A DNA stretch of 64,000 nucleotides from Lomentospora prolificans. Taxonomy: Eukaryota; Ascomycota; Sordariomycetes; Microascales; Microascaceae. The stretch covers positions 310,001 through 374,000 of the forward strand of contig JARFXM010000003.1 in NCBI GenBank assembly GCA_029532625.1, written 5' to 3'. Position 1 is the stretch's first letter. Every line of letters starts with the position of its first letter. The notes under the pieces were generated by a model. That model saw only the letters and a list, made by a program, of their open reading frames with translations. It was not told the DNA's origin and made no database searches. The translations under genes were made by a program, and so were the position numbers. This document shows positions 1 to 13,288 of this stretch, piece by piece.

Positions 1-3000
1 TAACGAAGGGAATCCCACGTAAATGACCTCATACTTTCCACCCAGCTAACCGCATCCACATTGTACCCAAAGAACTAGGAGCACGAAACTGTGATCTTGA
101 TATTCTCAGAGGCAGTCAAGGATCATTCCTGCTGATTTTAATAACCTAAGATAGCCTGATGAACAAAACGTCCGACCATGCTGCTATTTTGGGCCAGGAG
201 CTTGATGACTCGAGGATCAGCACACTTCAGTGCTCGTCCCTAGCCAGCTAAGTTCTCGTTAGTGTGCGGATGGAGCAGGATGTGCATCCGCGCAACAACT
301 TGTTTGACTGCCTCTATAGTCAAGTGATTGATAATTACAGTTTTGAGGCCTCCTGGATGGCTGCATGCGGCTCGAGAGGACAAAGAGGACAAAGAAATCC
401 ATCGACGTAGAGCCAAGTATGGGACGCAGACTCACATTCGGTCGCAAGAGATCCATGGTCACCTGAACAGAAGAGCGTCGAGGTTCCATGCAGACACCAA
501 GCATCGGGAGACAATGAACAGGCCAATTTTGTGTCGTGTCAAATTTCTGCGGGCTTGCTGCGCGTCTATCCTCTTGTTCTCCTTCCTACGAGCACCCGAC
601 TGAGGCCGATCCCGCCGATTCCTCTTTCCCACCTTGGGCCCGGCGAAGAACGCACCAGGATGCTTCTGGCCGCTCTTGCATTGGATCTGCAAAGTCTCCA
701 ATACATCCTTGACGTTTCTACGTTGGCCTTCATGTTCCAAGTATAGTCCTGGAGGGTGTATCAGGTTTTACCGGACCCGATGTGGATTTCCTGTGTCGAC
801 TTACAAGGAGGTTGACCTTCGAATAAGTCACCGATAGCATCACTCACACTGGCAAGTCCAGCCTTGACCAGATGCGAGCGAATTGTGTGTACCACTTAAC
901 ACCATTAGCCAGCGTGTAGCGTGGTGCACAGCGGGTCCACAGACCTTGGCCAGCTGGCCCAGCCGCGGCGCATCAATAACCTAAGGTACGGTCCACCACC
1001 TGCAGGCTCCTCGCACACAACGGTTGGGTAGGCCATGCTCAGTTGACAGGACCTGCCGCTGGATTTCCCATGTACATGCAGAACAACACGCAGGTGCGAT
1101 GAGAAGGGGAAATATTTTTCCTCCAATAAGAATGAATTTACAACGAAGGTACTCATCGAACACACTCAACCCTGATAGAAATTACGTACGCTTGCTACGG
1201 CCAGGGAAAGAACCTCGGTGAGTAATGTTGGGGGAAAACCTGAAGAAAACCTGAAAGTAAAGGACTTGGGAGGCCATAGTAGCCGAGACATTGAATTCTG
1301 TAGTAGGTGGAACGGAGCCTCGATATTCGGGCGCCCGCCAATGGTTTCCATGTTGTTTCTTCCGCCGTAATTCACTGGGGCGTTTCGAGCTTCCCAGTAA
1401 GAGCTCGAGTATTTGTGTAATAGTGCGGGTGCCGACTACCGCCCGGAGGCGAGTCTACACAGACACGCGTCGTTAAACCGATCCGAGAGGGAGGTGCGAT
1501 GGTCAATAGAGTACAAGACACATGCACGCCAGTTGCCCTTGCCCGAGTGCTTAGAGGCTCTTTCCTGTGTCCATGGCGGCGATACCCCATTTTAGCCTGT
1601 TGAAGCGTTTAATACGAATAGAAGGACTGATGGAATTTCTTCCCTATATGGATTATGGAGCGGGTCACCTCGCGAGGGCGTATTAGAGATGGACTCCGTT
1701 TCTTTTTCTTACCGGCTCGGCTTGACCTTCCAACATAGGATACACCACTGATCGCTTAGTTCAGGAGAGTGAAAAGAAGATTTTCTTCTCCGAGGCGTGA
1801 TGGACCGGTCAGTGAAGCGTGAGCTGTGGTTCTACGGCCAGACGTCTCATGGCTCATATCCGATGGAAGTTTCTCCCGCAGGTACCAATTGACTCTTCCG
1901 CCCAGACCTGTACATGCTGAAAGTCATTTCTGGTCTTGCCTCCAGATTCCTGTCTCATCTGGCTTCTCTGGCCGAATCCGATCGAAGACACTGGCGATGA
2001 CTCAATGCCAGGGGATCCTTGCAGCATTCGAATCTTTGGGAAGTCTAGGTAGACTGGGCTCAGGGCCAGCTCGTCTGCTCCCAAGGGGCACGGGGATGTG
2101 CATGCCCATTCGACGGCTGGCTGGCCCGAAATTGAAGCGTCTACCCCTTGTACCTTGGTAAACCCACACTAACATGACTGCGGACTTTTGGCGGGGTAGT
2201 GTGCAACATCTGATCTGGCTGGCTATGTAGCCTGGCGTGGGGGCGGGGTTACCACCAAACCCTCCTTTGATCCCGTCGCTGGCCAGGCATATTCCCTCTG
2301 GCTGGCAACACAAAACCCCGAGCTGCAGTGGGGTCAAATCTGATATTCCCCGACATATGGCCCCCTGGTCCTTTTAATCGCATCCCGACCATATCCGAAT
2401 TAATGATCGTCCCTTGACAGTTCGCGTCTTTTAGCCGTAAGAAGAGCCCCCGACAAAATGGCCTCGAGCAATTCCTCACGGGTTGCACTAAGGATTTGAG
2501 AAAGCACGTCTCCATGGCGGCGGAGAGAGTTACATATGCCTTGTAAATCCAGAGGTTGGCCACTTGGATTTGTTGCATTTCCAATCCGATTGCCGCTTTG
2601 CGGTTTCTCGTAGTTTTTTTCCTACCACTAGGATCCTGCCTGATGAAAATCCAACATGATCGACTAATGCCAGAGATTCAGTCAACGACCCTTCCGTGCA
2701 ATCGTTTAACTCGAGTAGATGCTGTTAATATCCTGGTCCGGACCCGCTTCGAGCTTCACCGACTCGACTCTACGCCCGATTCTACCAGGAATTAACTTCT
2801 ACGATATGTTTCCATTAGAAGGCGAGACAAAAACCAGTATTCTCGAATATCCAAGCACGGGTTACAACGAGAACCGGTCCAGGCTTTCTTTCTGGCATAG
2901 GCATTGCGTTCTTAGATGATATTAGTATGATGCCCCCACGTTACAATCCCCACGCCCGTGTGCTACAAAAGTCAAGTTAAATGTGCTACGGGACAAGCAA

Positions 3001-3727
3001 ACTCGGCCGGCCGTCCTCCCCCCAGCGTAAGTTCTAGCGGGCCATTCCAAGTTCGAAAACGACGCCAGGCATGCGCTAGCTGGTAGAGGATTACATTACG
3101 ACTTTTCGGGTCAATTCTACCCGAGGAAGCTGATGGTCAAGGTTTGCTGTTTATCTCGGTATGTGTCGGTCATATCACCGAGAATACAGGCAATAAATTG
3201 ATGGCTTTTTGGGACGCCGATGCTCGTCGGCCGATTCGGGGTCGGGATGGGGCTCTAGGTGGGGGTTTGGTGGTCTCAGATGTGCAGCCCGCTGCATCTG
3301 GCTGGCAATGGATGGCTATGTCGGAGCACGCGTGTGAACATTGTGGCCTGGCTGCTCCAATGACTCAGTTGGTTTTGGCGACTACTTGTTCCAGATAGCT
3401 TCCAATGTACTGGCATCGAAAATCAAGAGTCCTTGGAGGATGCTCACCAAATAATGGCAAGATCAGGCCTGGATCAATTCGCTTTCTCAACGAGCGCTGA
3501 GCGGCCGTCGCTGCGCACCATAGCCAGCCTTGCCTGGCGCACCGCCTGGCTGGCTGCCGAATCACAACTGCCCCACTAGCTCAGGCTGACTAGTGCGACC
3601 ATCCCGCCAGCATTGCCTCTCGAAATTTTTCTCCCCACCGCCTAAGTTTTTCTGCCCTCTCATCAACAATCTTCGCAATCTGACAACCACCTTGCGATAT
3701 CACAGCAACCTGCAACGATAAAAAAAG
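1..3727. other. Left-end tract without a supportable gene
   Basis: No reading frame here exceeds about 110 codons and none resembles a protein I recognise on either strand. Several open frames begin at TTG rather than ATG. The stretch is rich in short GGCTGG/CCAGCC words (2114-2126, 2216-2226, 3298-3306, 3531-3556). The last 130 bases are the leader of the NOP16 gene and contain an A/T tract, GAAATTTTT at 3622-3630, resembling the RRPE element of yeast ribosome-biogenesis promoters. That resemblance is weak evidence. Confidence 0.5.
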
Positions 3728-4577
3728 ATGGGTCGAGATCTACAAAAGAAGAAGAACCGCTCGGGGAAGCAACCCGTCAAGATAAAGCCCCGGAAGAAGA
3801 GAATTCTCAATCCCCTGGGCAACAGCATCATTGCAAAGAACTGGTAGGCAGGCCACCCTTTCTTCCATCCCCCCCAAACCATTCTGCCATTCACTTTCCG
3901 ATTGTGTCTTTTTTGTTCCGAAACCATTGAATGGCTAACATCAAGGACTCAGGAATAAGAAAGAAACCCTCTCCCAAAACTACCGCCGTCTAGGCCTCGT
4001 CTCCCGCCTAAAAGCCCCCACCGGCGGGACCGAGCTCTCCCTCGCCGAAGCCACCCTCCTCCGCGAAGCCTCCCTCTCCACCACCTCCTCCATCATCCCC
4101 GCCGCGCTGCCCAAGAAACCAAAGACGACTCCCCTCGCCATCGCGTCGACGGAGAGCGCCGTCATCAGAGAGACAAAGGTCGAGCGTGACGCCTCGGGCA
4201 AGATCATTCGCGTGATCGGGTCATCGGCGAAGAGGAATCCTCTCAGGGATCCGTTGAACGAGTTCGACGACGACTCGGAGGAAGAGGAGGAGGAGGATGA
4301 AGAAGAAGAAGCTGAGGAATGGGGTGGGATCCAGGATACGGAAGACGACAAGAATAAGACTGGGATCGTGAGGCAGCTGGAGGAGCTCGCGGCTAGGCCG
4401 GTCATCAAGAAGCCGAGGCATCAAAGCGAGAGGGAGAGGGAGTGGATCGGGAGGCTGGTGGAGAAGTACGGCGAGGAGAACACGGCTGCCATGGCTAGGG
4501 ATAGGAGGTTGAACCCTATGCAACAGACTGAGGCGGACATCAGAAAACGGTTACGGATATGGCAGGAGAACAGGTGA
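3728..4577 (+). CDS. NOP16: Ribosome biogenesis protein Nop16
   Basis: Exons are 3728-3843 and 3953-4577, giving 246 residues. The intron splits the Trp codon of a KNW motif (TG|G). Nop16 is a nucleolar factor needed for maturation of the 60S ribosomal subunit. The N-terminus is the lysine-rich block typical of the family (MGRDLQKKKNRSGK). Residues about 143-162 form an acidic run of Asp and Glu. Residues about 193-244 hold the conserved C-terminal block with EREWI..LV.KYG, MARDR..NPMQQTE and a final RIW.EN. Length fits fungal Nop16. The start is the first ATG in a purine-rich context directly before the family N-terminus. It converges on the MARVEL gene, with 460 bases between the stop codons. 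Confidence 0.93.
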
Positions 4578-5037
4578 GGTGGCCATGGACGGTGATATAG
4601 AGAAAGGGATGGCGGAAATACTTTTACGAGATGTTGCATCTGGTTATTAAAAACGGGACTCCTTCTTTTACGGTTTTGTTACCCTAGAATCTGGTATAGC
4701 ACAAAAGTCTGGTTTCAGTCGGCAGGCATGGCAAAGTCGGCGAGGCTTGGTGAAAAAATATTTATCCTTTATTTGGTATCTTGATGACTCTTCGCCTCTT
4801 TAAAACAAAAAAGAAAAGCATGAAACTGACGCCCCAACACCGATAATCCAACATTTGAAGCCAATTCTCGAAAGACAGAGTGCGTGACGTCGTGGCTCAC
4901 TCTAGCACTTCCCTCACATGCTTGAAACCCCCATGTACACTGTCTTGAACCGCCGTACACGTACGAAACCCTACGGAGGCTGACGGGCCAAATCTTACGA
5001 ATCCGTATCTTAAAGTAGTCATGAGAGCTCATGCCAT
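4578..5037. other. Convergent 3' region of NOP16 and the MARVEL gene
   Basis: This 460-base stretch between two facing stop codons must contain both 3' untranslated regions and their polyadenylation sites. I see no coding frame or structured element in it. Confidence 0.6.
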
Positions 5038-6124
5038 TTAGTGCACCCTGTCGTAATTACCAGTGGGGAACTGCACAGGCGCGGCTTGGTCATACGGATC
5101 TGGCGTAGGCGATCCGTAGCTGGGGCCGCCGTGGTGAGGCGAGGCGTAGCTAGTATCGCTTTCAAACAGGGCGCTTGTCCTGGGAGGTCGGCCACCCACA
5201 TTACTGCCAATATTGCTTCCCACGTTACTACCCACGTTGCTACCAGCGTCATAGCGATCGTCGTCATCGTATGGGTCGCTGCGACCGCCAACGTTGGAAC
5301 CGTAGGGGGCACCACCATAAGCACCGCTAGCATACTCATCGTTGTGGCCGTGGTCTCGGTCATCCATGTTAACGGGTGCATAAGCCTCTTCATCATGGGG
5401 AGCCATAGAAAACGCGGCCTTGTCGGGGTCGATGTTGTTAGAATTGGGAAGCTTGTGGTGGTCATAACCAGGGAGGTAGCCGTCGAGCTTCCAGTGATGG
5501 TAGGTGAAGAAGCTAATAACAACGGCGAGGATCCAGAGGATGCTAGAGACAACCCATCAGCTAACTGCGCTCGAAAGATTTGGAGATAAGCCTTTCAGTG
5601 GGCAAACCTACGTGACGATGACACCGAAGGCGACGATCGCCTTGCTAATGCCACAAGCACCACCGCATCGGCCGGCGCTGTTGTAGGCGGCTTGGGCAGA
5701 AAAGGCGGAGAGCCAGATGATGGAGAAGAGAACGTCAACCATGAGCATGGCTCGGGGATCAGCAAGGTGTCGAGTACGCTCCCATCGAGGCGTCATCAGA
5801 AGAAATACCCAGGCAGGTATCGAGAGAAAGCACTGCAGAATGTACGTTAGCTAACGGCCATATTCGCGTTTACAGCCTACACCAGGAGTAGAAGTGGGCT
5901 TGCTTCCGGCAGAGGGCCATCAAAAAAGGCCGAACAAGTGCATGGAGGGTGGAACCTACAACGCCAAATACCCATCCATTCTGGCCGTTGATGTTGGCGT
6001 CAGAGTCACGGAAGACGGCAATTTCAAGGGCCCAGGCGACAAAAACCAGAACGATCTGGAGGCCATGGACGGCTAACTTGGTCGAGGGGACCCTATCGGG
6101 GTCAATGTTGGTTAGGGACACCAT
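5038..6124 (-). CDS. MARVEL-type tetraspan membrane protein
   Basis: Exons on the minus strand are 6124-5960, 5832-5612 and 5542-5038, giving 296 residues. Four hydrophobic segments lie near residues 22-38, 47-68, 84-104 and 118-145, with loop sequences typical of fungal MARVEL proteins (NGWVFGV, MTPRWERTR, SAFSAQAAYN). The first intron donor was chosen because it joins NGWVFGV to CFLSIPAW, as in family members; other nearby donors run into stops. The cytosolic tail (about 150-296) is hydrophilic and carries a short GSNV/GSNI repeat near 229-245. MARVEL proteins act in membrane apposition and eisosome or plasma-membrane domains; the exact role here is unknown. The leader upstream of 6124 is long and CT-rich. 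Confidence 0.85.
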
Positions 6125-8691
6125 GGTCGAGATGTGTGGTGCTGTTTCGAGTTCGGTTTAGGTAGTGGGGGAGGAGACAGAGGTAGAGCCGTAGAGTAAC
6201 TGCCCCTTCTCGAGGCTAGATATGGTCGATGATGTTCGTTCGTATATAGATTCCGCAACGTCTGTCCTGATACCGTTGCAGGGAAAAGTGTGGCCGAGGG
6301 GGGGAGGAGGCCTTCGTTTCGTCTGTCGTCGGGGTTTTGCGTGGACGGAAACGGAATAAACCAATTCGATACACGAAAAATAGGGTAAAGGAGGCCCTCG
6401 AGAAAATGCCAACAATGACAAAAACGCGTCACGAAGAAGAAAGGAAAAGGCCTTGAAGTACAGAGAAAAGTAATGAAAATAGCTGCGCTGGCTCAACAAT
6501 GGAGAGAGGGAAGGAAAGAAGGAGCAAGTTTCTTGGAGGAGAGGAAACGGGAGTGACGGGAAGAAAAGGAAGGGATGATGAAGTGTTGATGAACCAACTC
6601 TTGGACCGGGCAACGAACAGAAAGGTGCGTCCTGGCAAATGGAGCTGGCTACGACTGGCTGAGCCTTAAAGATAGGGAGCCCCAGCGACGGTGCAACAGT
6701 GGGGATCACAACATAAGACTCGGGTATCTTTAATACGCGGTTAATGCAGAGGAGGTACCTGAGACGAGGGTTCCGCGGGTTTCCGGTTTATTACCCGCCC
6801 AGGCTGTCACTGTTCGCCTGCGGCTCTTTGGTTGCTAGGCTTTGCTTCCGTTTTTTTTCTCTCTCTTCTTCGTGAAGCGGCATCATCAGCTCTTGGTTCG
6901 AATGGCGGCTGGACCCATTTAATCGTAGTGCACTATTGTCGTTCGTCCTGACGCTAAAAACAGTAGCTAGAGACTTGGTCAGGACAAGCCAGCAAGCCAC
7001 GCCATGACACTGCGAAGCTTGATTTGATAAGAGATTTGCGCCCATCCCTTTTTGTTCGCACTTTGCGCGACAGGGCCAGCCAAGCTTGCACAGCCAGGCC
7101 AGGCACAGCACGGCTTGAGAAGATGCCAGCCGCAAGAGCTGGGGGATTCCAAACCTCCACTAGTGACGATGTGGCACTCTCGAAGGGCCAAGCCACGCGA
7201 GCCGATATCCACTGTGTCTCCCCTCTATTCCCACCTTTGGGACTTGCCCCAGAATTTGTACAATTTTCTCTCCTCGTGTATGATGTACTATCCACCAGAC
7301 TACACTATAAATGGGCAATGCTCGCGTGGGTACCCGGTACCTTCTTCTTTGCCAGTCAGAGAGACATCGATCTCAACCCAGGCTGCGCACTGTTCCAAGG
7401 TTCCTTTTTCCTTCCCTCGAGAATTGCAGGCGCTGACCCCGAGTTGAGTGGGTCGAAACAGCTGCGCCACCTCAGTCCTAAGCAACGAATCAGAGCCCTC
7501 ATGATTCCAGAAAGCTGAAAAAGAAAGCTGGTCAAATAGAGACCATTTCGTGACACTCAACCAATATTGGTTCCAAAAAGAGTTCTATAAACGGAGCCTT
7601 ACCAGCCCGAGCTCAGTGGCTGCCTTTGGTGCTCTGTCAAAGCGCCTCCTATTTCACCAAGATAACATTCGCCAGCACGCGAACGTTTGATCGCGTGAGC
7701 TTCACGACGTCAAGAATTTTTTTTTTATTATCAGTAGGATTCTTCCTGTCATCACGATCCTTGGGGAGTACTCTGTCATTCCAGAAACGGCTTTATGCGA
7801 CGCCGCGCGCGGTTGCTGATGCTTGCAGCAGGTGCCGTAAGGTGCTACGCTGCACGTTGTCGGCACTCACAGATGCACTGCCATCCCGTCCACGTAACTC
7901 GCCCACGCATTAATACGTATTCTATCCGCGTGTCGTTAGCGCGCGCAGCATACTTCCCCAATGCGCAAAATCGACCGCAAGGATGAAATTACTATGCCCA
8001 GGATTATAAGGCTGCGGACAGCATTGATACTAGTGGTGAGTAATCTTTTGTGCTAGATTTGGACGCGAATGCGAGTGCCGGACAAGCTTGTGTATTGAAT
8101 ATTTTTAGTTTCTATTGGCTTTTTTCTTTCTTTTCCTTTTATCTTGTCTCATCCTACCCGTTTTGATATAAAAGACTTCCGCGATCAAACGCACCGCCCC
8201 TGCTAGTGCCTCAGCCCCAAATGTCCGCTTTGCTTACCCGAAATGCTACATGTACCCATATGTTAACACCAGGCCAAACCAGTGTAAAATGTGCCTTTCG
8301 TAAAACTCCAGCTGTGTGGCCTTTCCAAGGATGCTCAAATATTCACTAGCTTTTCTCCACCCAAAGATGGCCCTCGCAGTAATGTCTCCGGTTCGCCCAA
8401 GACGTTGGGCGAGTCTTGCAGGAAAACTGGGGCTTCTCGTCAACCTTACTTCTCGCCCCATCTCTCCGCCGGTTGTAGTCGCGCCGAGAATGCCGTGGTC
8501 GGTCGAGGGAAGAAGATTTAACGACTTGGCATTCCTTGTATGATGTCAGCCGATAACAAAGGAGGTTGTCACGGCAATTCGTTCCACATCCAGCCTCGAT
8601 CCGGAGATACAAGCAAGGCTGACGCATTGCTTGGTGCTCTCCCACAGAACCTGCTCGAAAGAGTTCCCTGAATAAGTGGTTGCGTGAGGCC
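6125..8691. other. Intergenic tract between the MARVEL and MFS genes
   Basis: This 2.6-kb stretch holds the divergent leader of the MARVEL gene (pyrimidine-rich on the minus strand from about 6300 to 6700) and the 3' side of the MFS gene. The longest open frames (7024-7518 plus, 6158-6709 minus) look compositional and match nothing I recognise. A TATA-like ctataaatg at about 7305 has no gene after it. Confidence 0.5.
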
Positions 8692-10478
8692 TCAAGACCG
8701 AGACAGGGTTGAATGGAGTGTGTACTGCTTCATCAAAGAGACACTAATTAACCCCATGATTCTGTGCCACACACTCCGTCAGTAAAACGGGAAATAAGGG
8801 AAAGTGCAAGATGATCGGCTTCCTCGGGTGAAACTTACGCAAGCCCCAGCATGGAAAACCACACACCTCGGAACGCCTCCATGAATGACCGTAGGACTCC
8901 CTCGTACCACCCTGGCGGGAGATGCGCAATCTCACCGAGGTCATCGCGGATACGCCCGATGACGTCTGCGGCATCCGGCCGGTCGCCAAAGCGCTCCCAG
9001 AGCCGCGCTTTGAGGATGTTCTGGTAGACTGTCGAGGCAATAGTCACGCCCAGGGTGCTGCCTAGGCTCCTCGCGAGATCTGTGACACGGCGCCGGTCAA
9101 TTTCGACTCACCAAGAACCAAGTAGGTATAAAAATAGGTTGCGGGGAAACATACAGGTGGCAGATGTAATCACGGCTTGCTGGGAATGATCCACTGCCGC
9201 AATACACGCAAGCAACGTAATCGTCAACATGCCGCCGTAGCTTCCTCCAGTGAAGAAGAATGTCGAGGGAACAACGCGCAGCGGAGAGTTTTCATCAAGC
9301 GTCGTCAGCACGGCCATGCCCACTACAAAAATGCAGAGATCGGCGACGGCCAATCTCTGGTACTGCCCAGTATGCTTCATAATGAGGCCGGCCGAGAGGG
9401 AGAACACAGATATGCCGATGGGCGAAGCGAGGATAGCCAATCCGGCATCGGTGGCCGAGTAGCCCCGAACTTGCAAATACAGCGGCACGTAAAAGATGGC
9501 CATGTACAACGCCATGGAGCAGACCAGATTAGTGATGCAGGCGGAGAGCACGGTCCGGTTAAGGAGGAGCCGGACAGGGATGATTGGCTGGCGAGCGCGG
9601 CTTTCCCAGACCCAGAACCCGGCAAAGAGCACGACCGAGACGGAGGTGGCCGTGATTGGTAGAGGATGTCGCCAGGGAACTAAATTCCCACCAGCACTGA
9701 GACCCAGGAGGAGCGAGACGAGGAATCCGACAGTGAGGAGGGCACCGCCAAAATCGATCCGAGATAGATAGGACTTGTTAGAAATCTTGGGCGGAATTCG
9801 GACGAGGATGGCGACGAGGACCGCAGAGATCAGGGCTGGAGGGACGAGGGTGAAGAAGGCTAGCCGCCAGCCAAGGGCAGTGTGGTCATGCACGAAGCCG
9901 CCATAGACAGCACCCAGCATGGCACCAGAGCCGTGGCAGACATTTCCGATGCCTTGAATAACACCTCGCTTCCTGAGAGGAACAAGATCCGAACCTATAA
10001 AGGTAGAGATAGACATGAGCCCACCGCCTCCAACGCCGGCGATGACACGCCCGATAATCATCGTGTACTTATCCTTCGCAAGGCCGCACATCAAATTACC
10101 GACCGCAAAGAAAAGATTGCTGAACACCAACCCCGGTCCGCGACCGAAGATATCAGTCAGTCGGCCCGAGAGAGGTTGGCAGGCGGCATTCGCGATAAGG
10201 TACGCGGTCGCCAGCCAGGAAAAGATGGAAAGGCTCTTGAATTCACTGGAAATGGGCCCGGAGAGTGTCGCAAAGATGGTCGAGTCAATGGCTCCGACAA
10301 AGACACCAATCCACACTGTACCCATGATCACGGCCAACCGAGCAGGAGAAACCTCCTCGGCGATGATGGTAACCTCATCGTCAGTTGGAGGTTTTGGCGA
10401 GTCTGAATCCCGGAGTAGAGGGGTGTCCTCAGTAGCGATGGGGATGGCGGTCTCCGAGATTTCCGCCGTGGCCGTCAT
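8692..10478 (-). CDS. MFS transporter, DHA2 family, Vba/Fnx-type
   Basis: Exons are 10478-9155, 9079-8839 and 8761-8692, giving 544 residues. The hydrophobic profile fits 14 membrane helices. Visible DHA2 signatures are GAIDSTI at about 62-68, motif A GRLTDIFGR at 105-113, and a C-terminal MKQYTLHSTLSR reached only by splicing the last exon. These resemble fungal vacuolar basic amino-acid transporters (Vba1, Fnx1), which carry Lys, Arg or His into the vacuole with proton exchange. The N-terminal tail has an acidic dileucine, EDTPLLRD at about 17-24, the usual vacuolar sorting signal, which supports a vacuolar location. A multidrug role cannot be excluded because DHA2 subfamilies are similar. 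It stands alone, with no biosynthetic cluster around it. Confidence 0.9.
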
Positions 10479-11037
10479 CGTTTATTTGGTGCCAGTCGGG
10501 TTGCTATGTCTTTCAAACTACAAGAATGATGCCGCAGAGGATCATTTAAGCCAGGAAAGGGTCTAGTTTCACAGCTATATAGATGGCTTCCCTTCTCCTA
10601 AAGGTGACTCATTCCCGGTCTGTGTGGAAGGGCGTTACGGACGTTGCGGCGGTTAGAGGAGGGAAACATGCAGATCTCTCGTTGGTGTGGACAAAGCTGG
10701 ATTTATAAGTCGGGATTCAATGTAATAAATACCCTGCGCACTGTGTAAGATGCCGAAAATGAATTAAGAAATAGAATTCCGCCGAGGCTGCCAGCTGTGG
10801 GCATCTGACGTTCACCTTCCTGTTTTGACATCCCTGCAATCGCGCGAACTTTGGCTGCTTTTATAATAATTTATGTGGACTCCCAGTTTGAATAAAATCG
10901 ATCTTCTTCTACTACGAATTGTATTAGTTCCAGGTTCCCGAATGCGGGAAGTCCCATACTATCTTGCTTTTGGTCCAATAGTTCGCGTGTACAAAGTAGT
11001 TCGAGGACCACAATCCCAAAACGAAACCTCTTAATGC
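10479..11037. promoter_or_regulatory. Upstream region of the MFS transporter
   Basis: These 559 bases lie between the MFS start codon and the stop codon of the neighbouring AAA ATPase. They therefore carry the transporter promoter on one side and the ATPase 3' end on the other. I see no coding frame and no binding site I can name. Confidence 0.4.
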
Positions 11038-12692
11038 TTATTCATCTTCGATGTGTCTCTGCGCACCCTGGTTTGCTCCTCGTTCAAAGTTCCTGTATTC
11101 GTTCTCGACCGTCTTGCTCAACCCAGTTGCTTTGATACTAATCATCGCCGTCTGAAAGTGGCGAAGCCTCAATATTCTGCTATCCGAATCTTCAAGTTGC
11201 TCGCTAACGCACTCCGTTGCTGCCGTCACACACATGTTCTTGAGGTCAGACCCCGTATAGCGCGTGGTCATCTTCGCGAGCCTGTCAGTTGATACGTCGG
11301 CGCCGAGTGTCTCATCTTTCAGCAAAAGATTAAGGATACCGAAACGCTGGGCAGTGGTCGGGACATCGAGATGGATTCGGACGGGAGCTCTGCGGAGAAC
11401 GGCTGGGTCAAGGTCGAAAGGTCGATTCGTGGCTAGCAGGATGAAGGGCGAGTTCTTGCCGCTGTTTAATCCATCCCATTCCATAAGGAACTGATTCAAC
11501 ATAGCGCGGATATGTCTCTTCTCGCCAGCTTTACGAGTTCCAAGCAGACCATCAGCCTCGTCGATGAAGACGATGGCCGGGTGCAATTTGCGACCCATCG
11601 AGAACAGCGCCTTGATGACTTTTTCATCTTCACCGTGGCATTTTTGCCAAAGCTCTGCTGTCGACGCGAGAATCATGTTGAAACCGGATTTGCGAGCTAG
11701 TCCTTTGACTAGAAGGGTCTTTCCGGTCCCGGGAGGGCCATAAAGCACGGCGCCGGTGACCTTGTTCCCCGCGAGCACACCCCGCCCAAACGCCTTGGGT
11801 CGTAGAAGAGACATCCTGGTGACATGCTCCAGCTTGTCGATGGTTTTCTGGTCGACAAACATGTCCTCGTAGTTGTCCTTGATGCTTTCTGCACAGCGTT
11901 AGCGAGAGATGCAGCCCCGGGAAGCTTCGAAAGGAATGGCCTACCTGTATTGACGATACAGTCAAGTAGCATCTTCTCAAATTTGTCTCGCGCGAGAGCC
12001 TTGTACCTCCTCATCTTCTTCGCATGTGCTGCTTGGCCAACATCGCCTACGACAGATTCCAAATCGCTGTCGTAGACTTCGGCTCTTCCGCCCTGGCCAC
12101 CAACAAATCCGTCGCTATCATCAGAATCAGAACCGCCGCGTCTCGACTGGCGTGCAGGACTCCTCGGCCAAGACGCGCCTTGTTCCTCTAGACCTCCCGA
12201 CGGCGTTCTCTTCGCATGCCGCTCTTCATCGCGGTAATAATCGTCCAGGCCACTCATCTCAGCTTCGGAAGCGTACTCATCGACCGTTTCTTTGACCCTA
12301 AGAAACACGTCATTTGAACCTTGGGAAGAACCCTTCGAGCCTTTTGACCCTTTCGTCGGGTCTCTGGAGCCACGCCGCCTTCTTCCTCCGTGCTTCACTG
12401 ACCCTCCAGTCGATTGTCGACTTAGCTTGGGTTTCCTGAAATACCTTCCTTCGCTATCCGCAATGTCGCCCTCATCATAACCGTCCATGGTGGTCGGAGA
12501 TTCAACGACCGGCTCCTCTACCGCCCGGCCATCAGTAATGGCCAAGGGAAGTCGGGATAACCCTGCCTGGCCATTTTGCGTGGGCTTCCCAGGTTCTGGT
12601 GGCCCTTCGATCCCAAGTGGGGTGCGGCTAAGCTGCCGAGGATCGACGGCCTGGAGGTAATCAGAGTAACGACAGGAATTGCTCATAGACAT
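11038..12692 (-). CDS. AAA ATPase, ATAD1/Msp1-like
   Basis: Exons are 12692-11945 and 11888-11038, giving 532 residues. The N-terminal half (1-250) is low-complexity and charged, rich in Ser, Gly, Asp and Arg. The C-terminal half is one classical AAA domain with Walker A GPPGTGKT near 300-307, Walker B IVFIDEAD near 355-362, a sensor-1 region LLATNRP, and an LRRAPVRIHLDVP segment holding the arginine-finger and helical-lid entry. The arrangement resembles the Msp1/ATAD1 group that extracts misplaced tail-anchored proteins from the mitochondrial outer membrane. No N-terminal membrane helix is visible, so an Msp1 role is uncertain; it may belong to the diverse fungal nuclear or cytosolic AAA proteins. 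It is divergently transcribed from the 13289 gene. Confidence 0.85.
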
Positions 12693-13288
12693 TGGGATAT
12701 CTCGAATTAATGGCTAGTCGAGTTGATGACTCGTGAATCGCGTCCAAGACAGTTCAAGGTTTTAAATCGAGTTGGGGTCAAAAGATATCATCATCGCATT
12801 CGAGGCCTCTTTCATAAAAACAGGCTCTTATTATCTGGTCCCCTCCCTGCAAGTGATCGCTGGGCTGGGAAAGGGAAGTCCTGTGCCATCCTTCGCACTA
12901 CCCGGTGCGAATTCTACCCGGGGGAATGATTGCGTCGCATTTGCCGCTGTGTGTGTGGGCGGATTGGGCTCAGCATGCACCTCCCGACATGGGTGGCCCA
13001 GGCTGTGTTATTCCTTGGTGAGATTGCCTTGCAGGGGAATCTCCAATATCGCCATCGAGAAGCCTCTCCCTCCCAGAGTCTTTGACCTGATCCCTACCTT
13101 TTTTGCTTTTCGATTTGTCGAGGCGACGTGAGCAGCAGGGTTTTCTTGATATCGGTCTTCAAGAATTTCGCTTGATCTCAAGTGCCCGCGATACGAGAGA
13201 GCGACCTTTCCTTAGCAACTACTTAGAATCGACCATTGCCTCGCCTCTTAATACCCCCGTGGTGGGGTTTCGCGGCAGCCAGCAACAA
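12693..13288. promoter_or_regulatory. Shared divergent promoter region
   Basis: The start codons of the AAA ATPase (minus) and the 870-residue membrane protein (plus) face away from each other across 596 bases, so both promoters must lie here. The plus frame stays open back to about 13103 but only from a TTG. The first in-frame ATG is at 13289. Confidence 0.5.

Noticed and set aside
13103..13288. N-terminal extension of the 870-residue membrane protein
   Set aside because: The upstream open frame starts at TTG and has no ATG. The first in-frame ATG is 13289.
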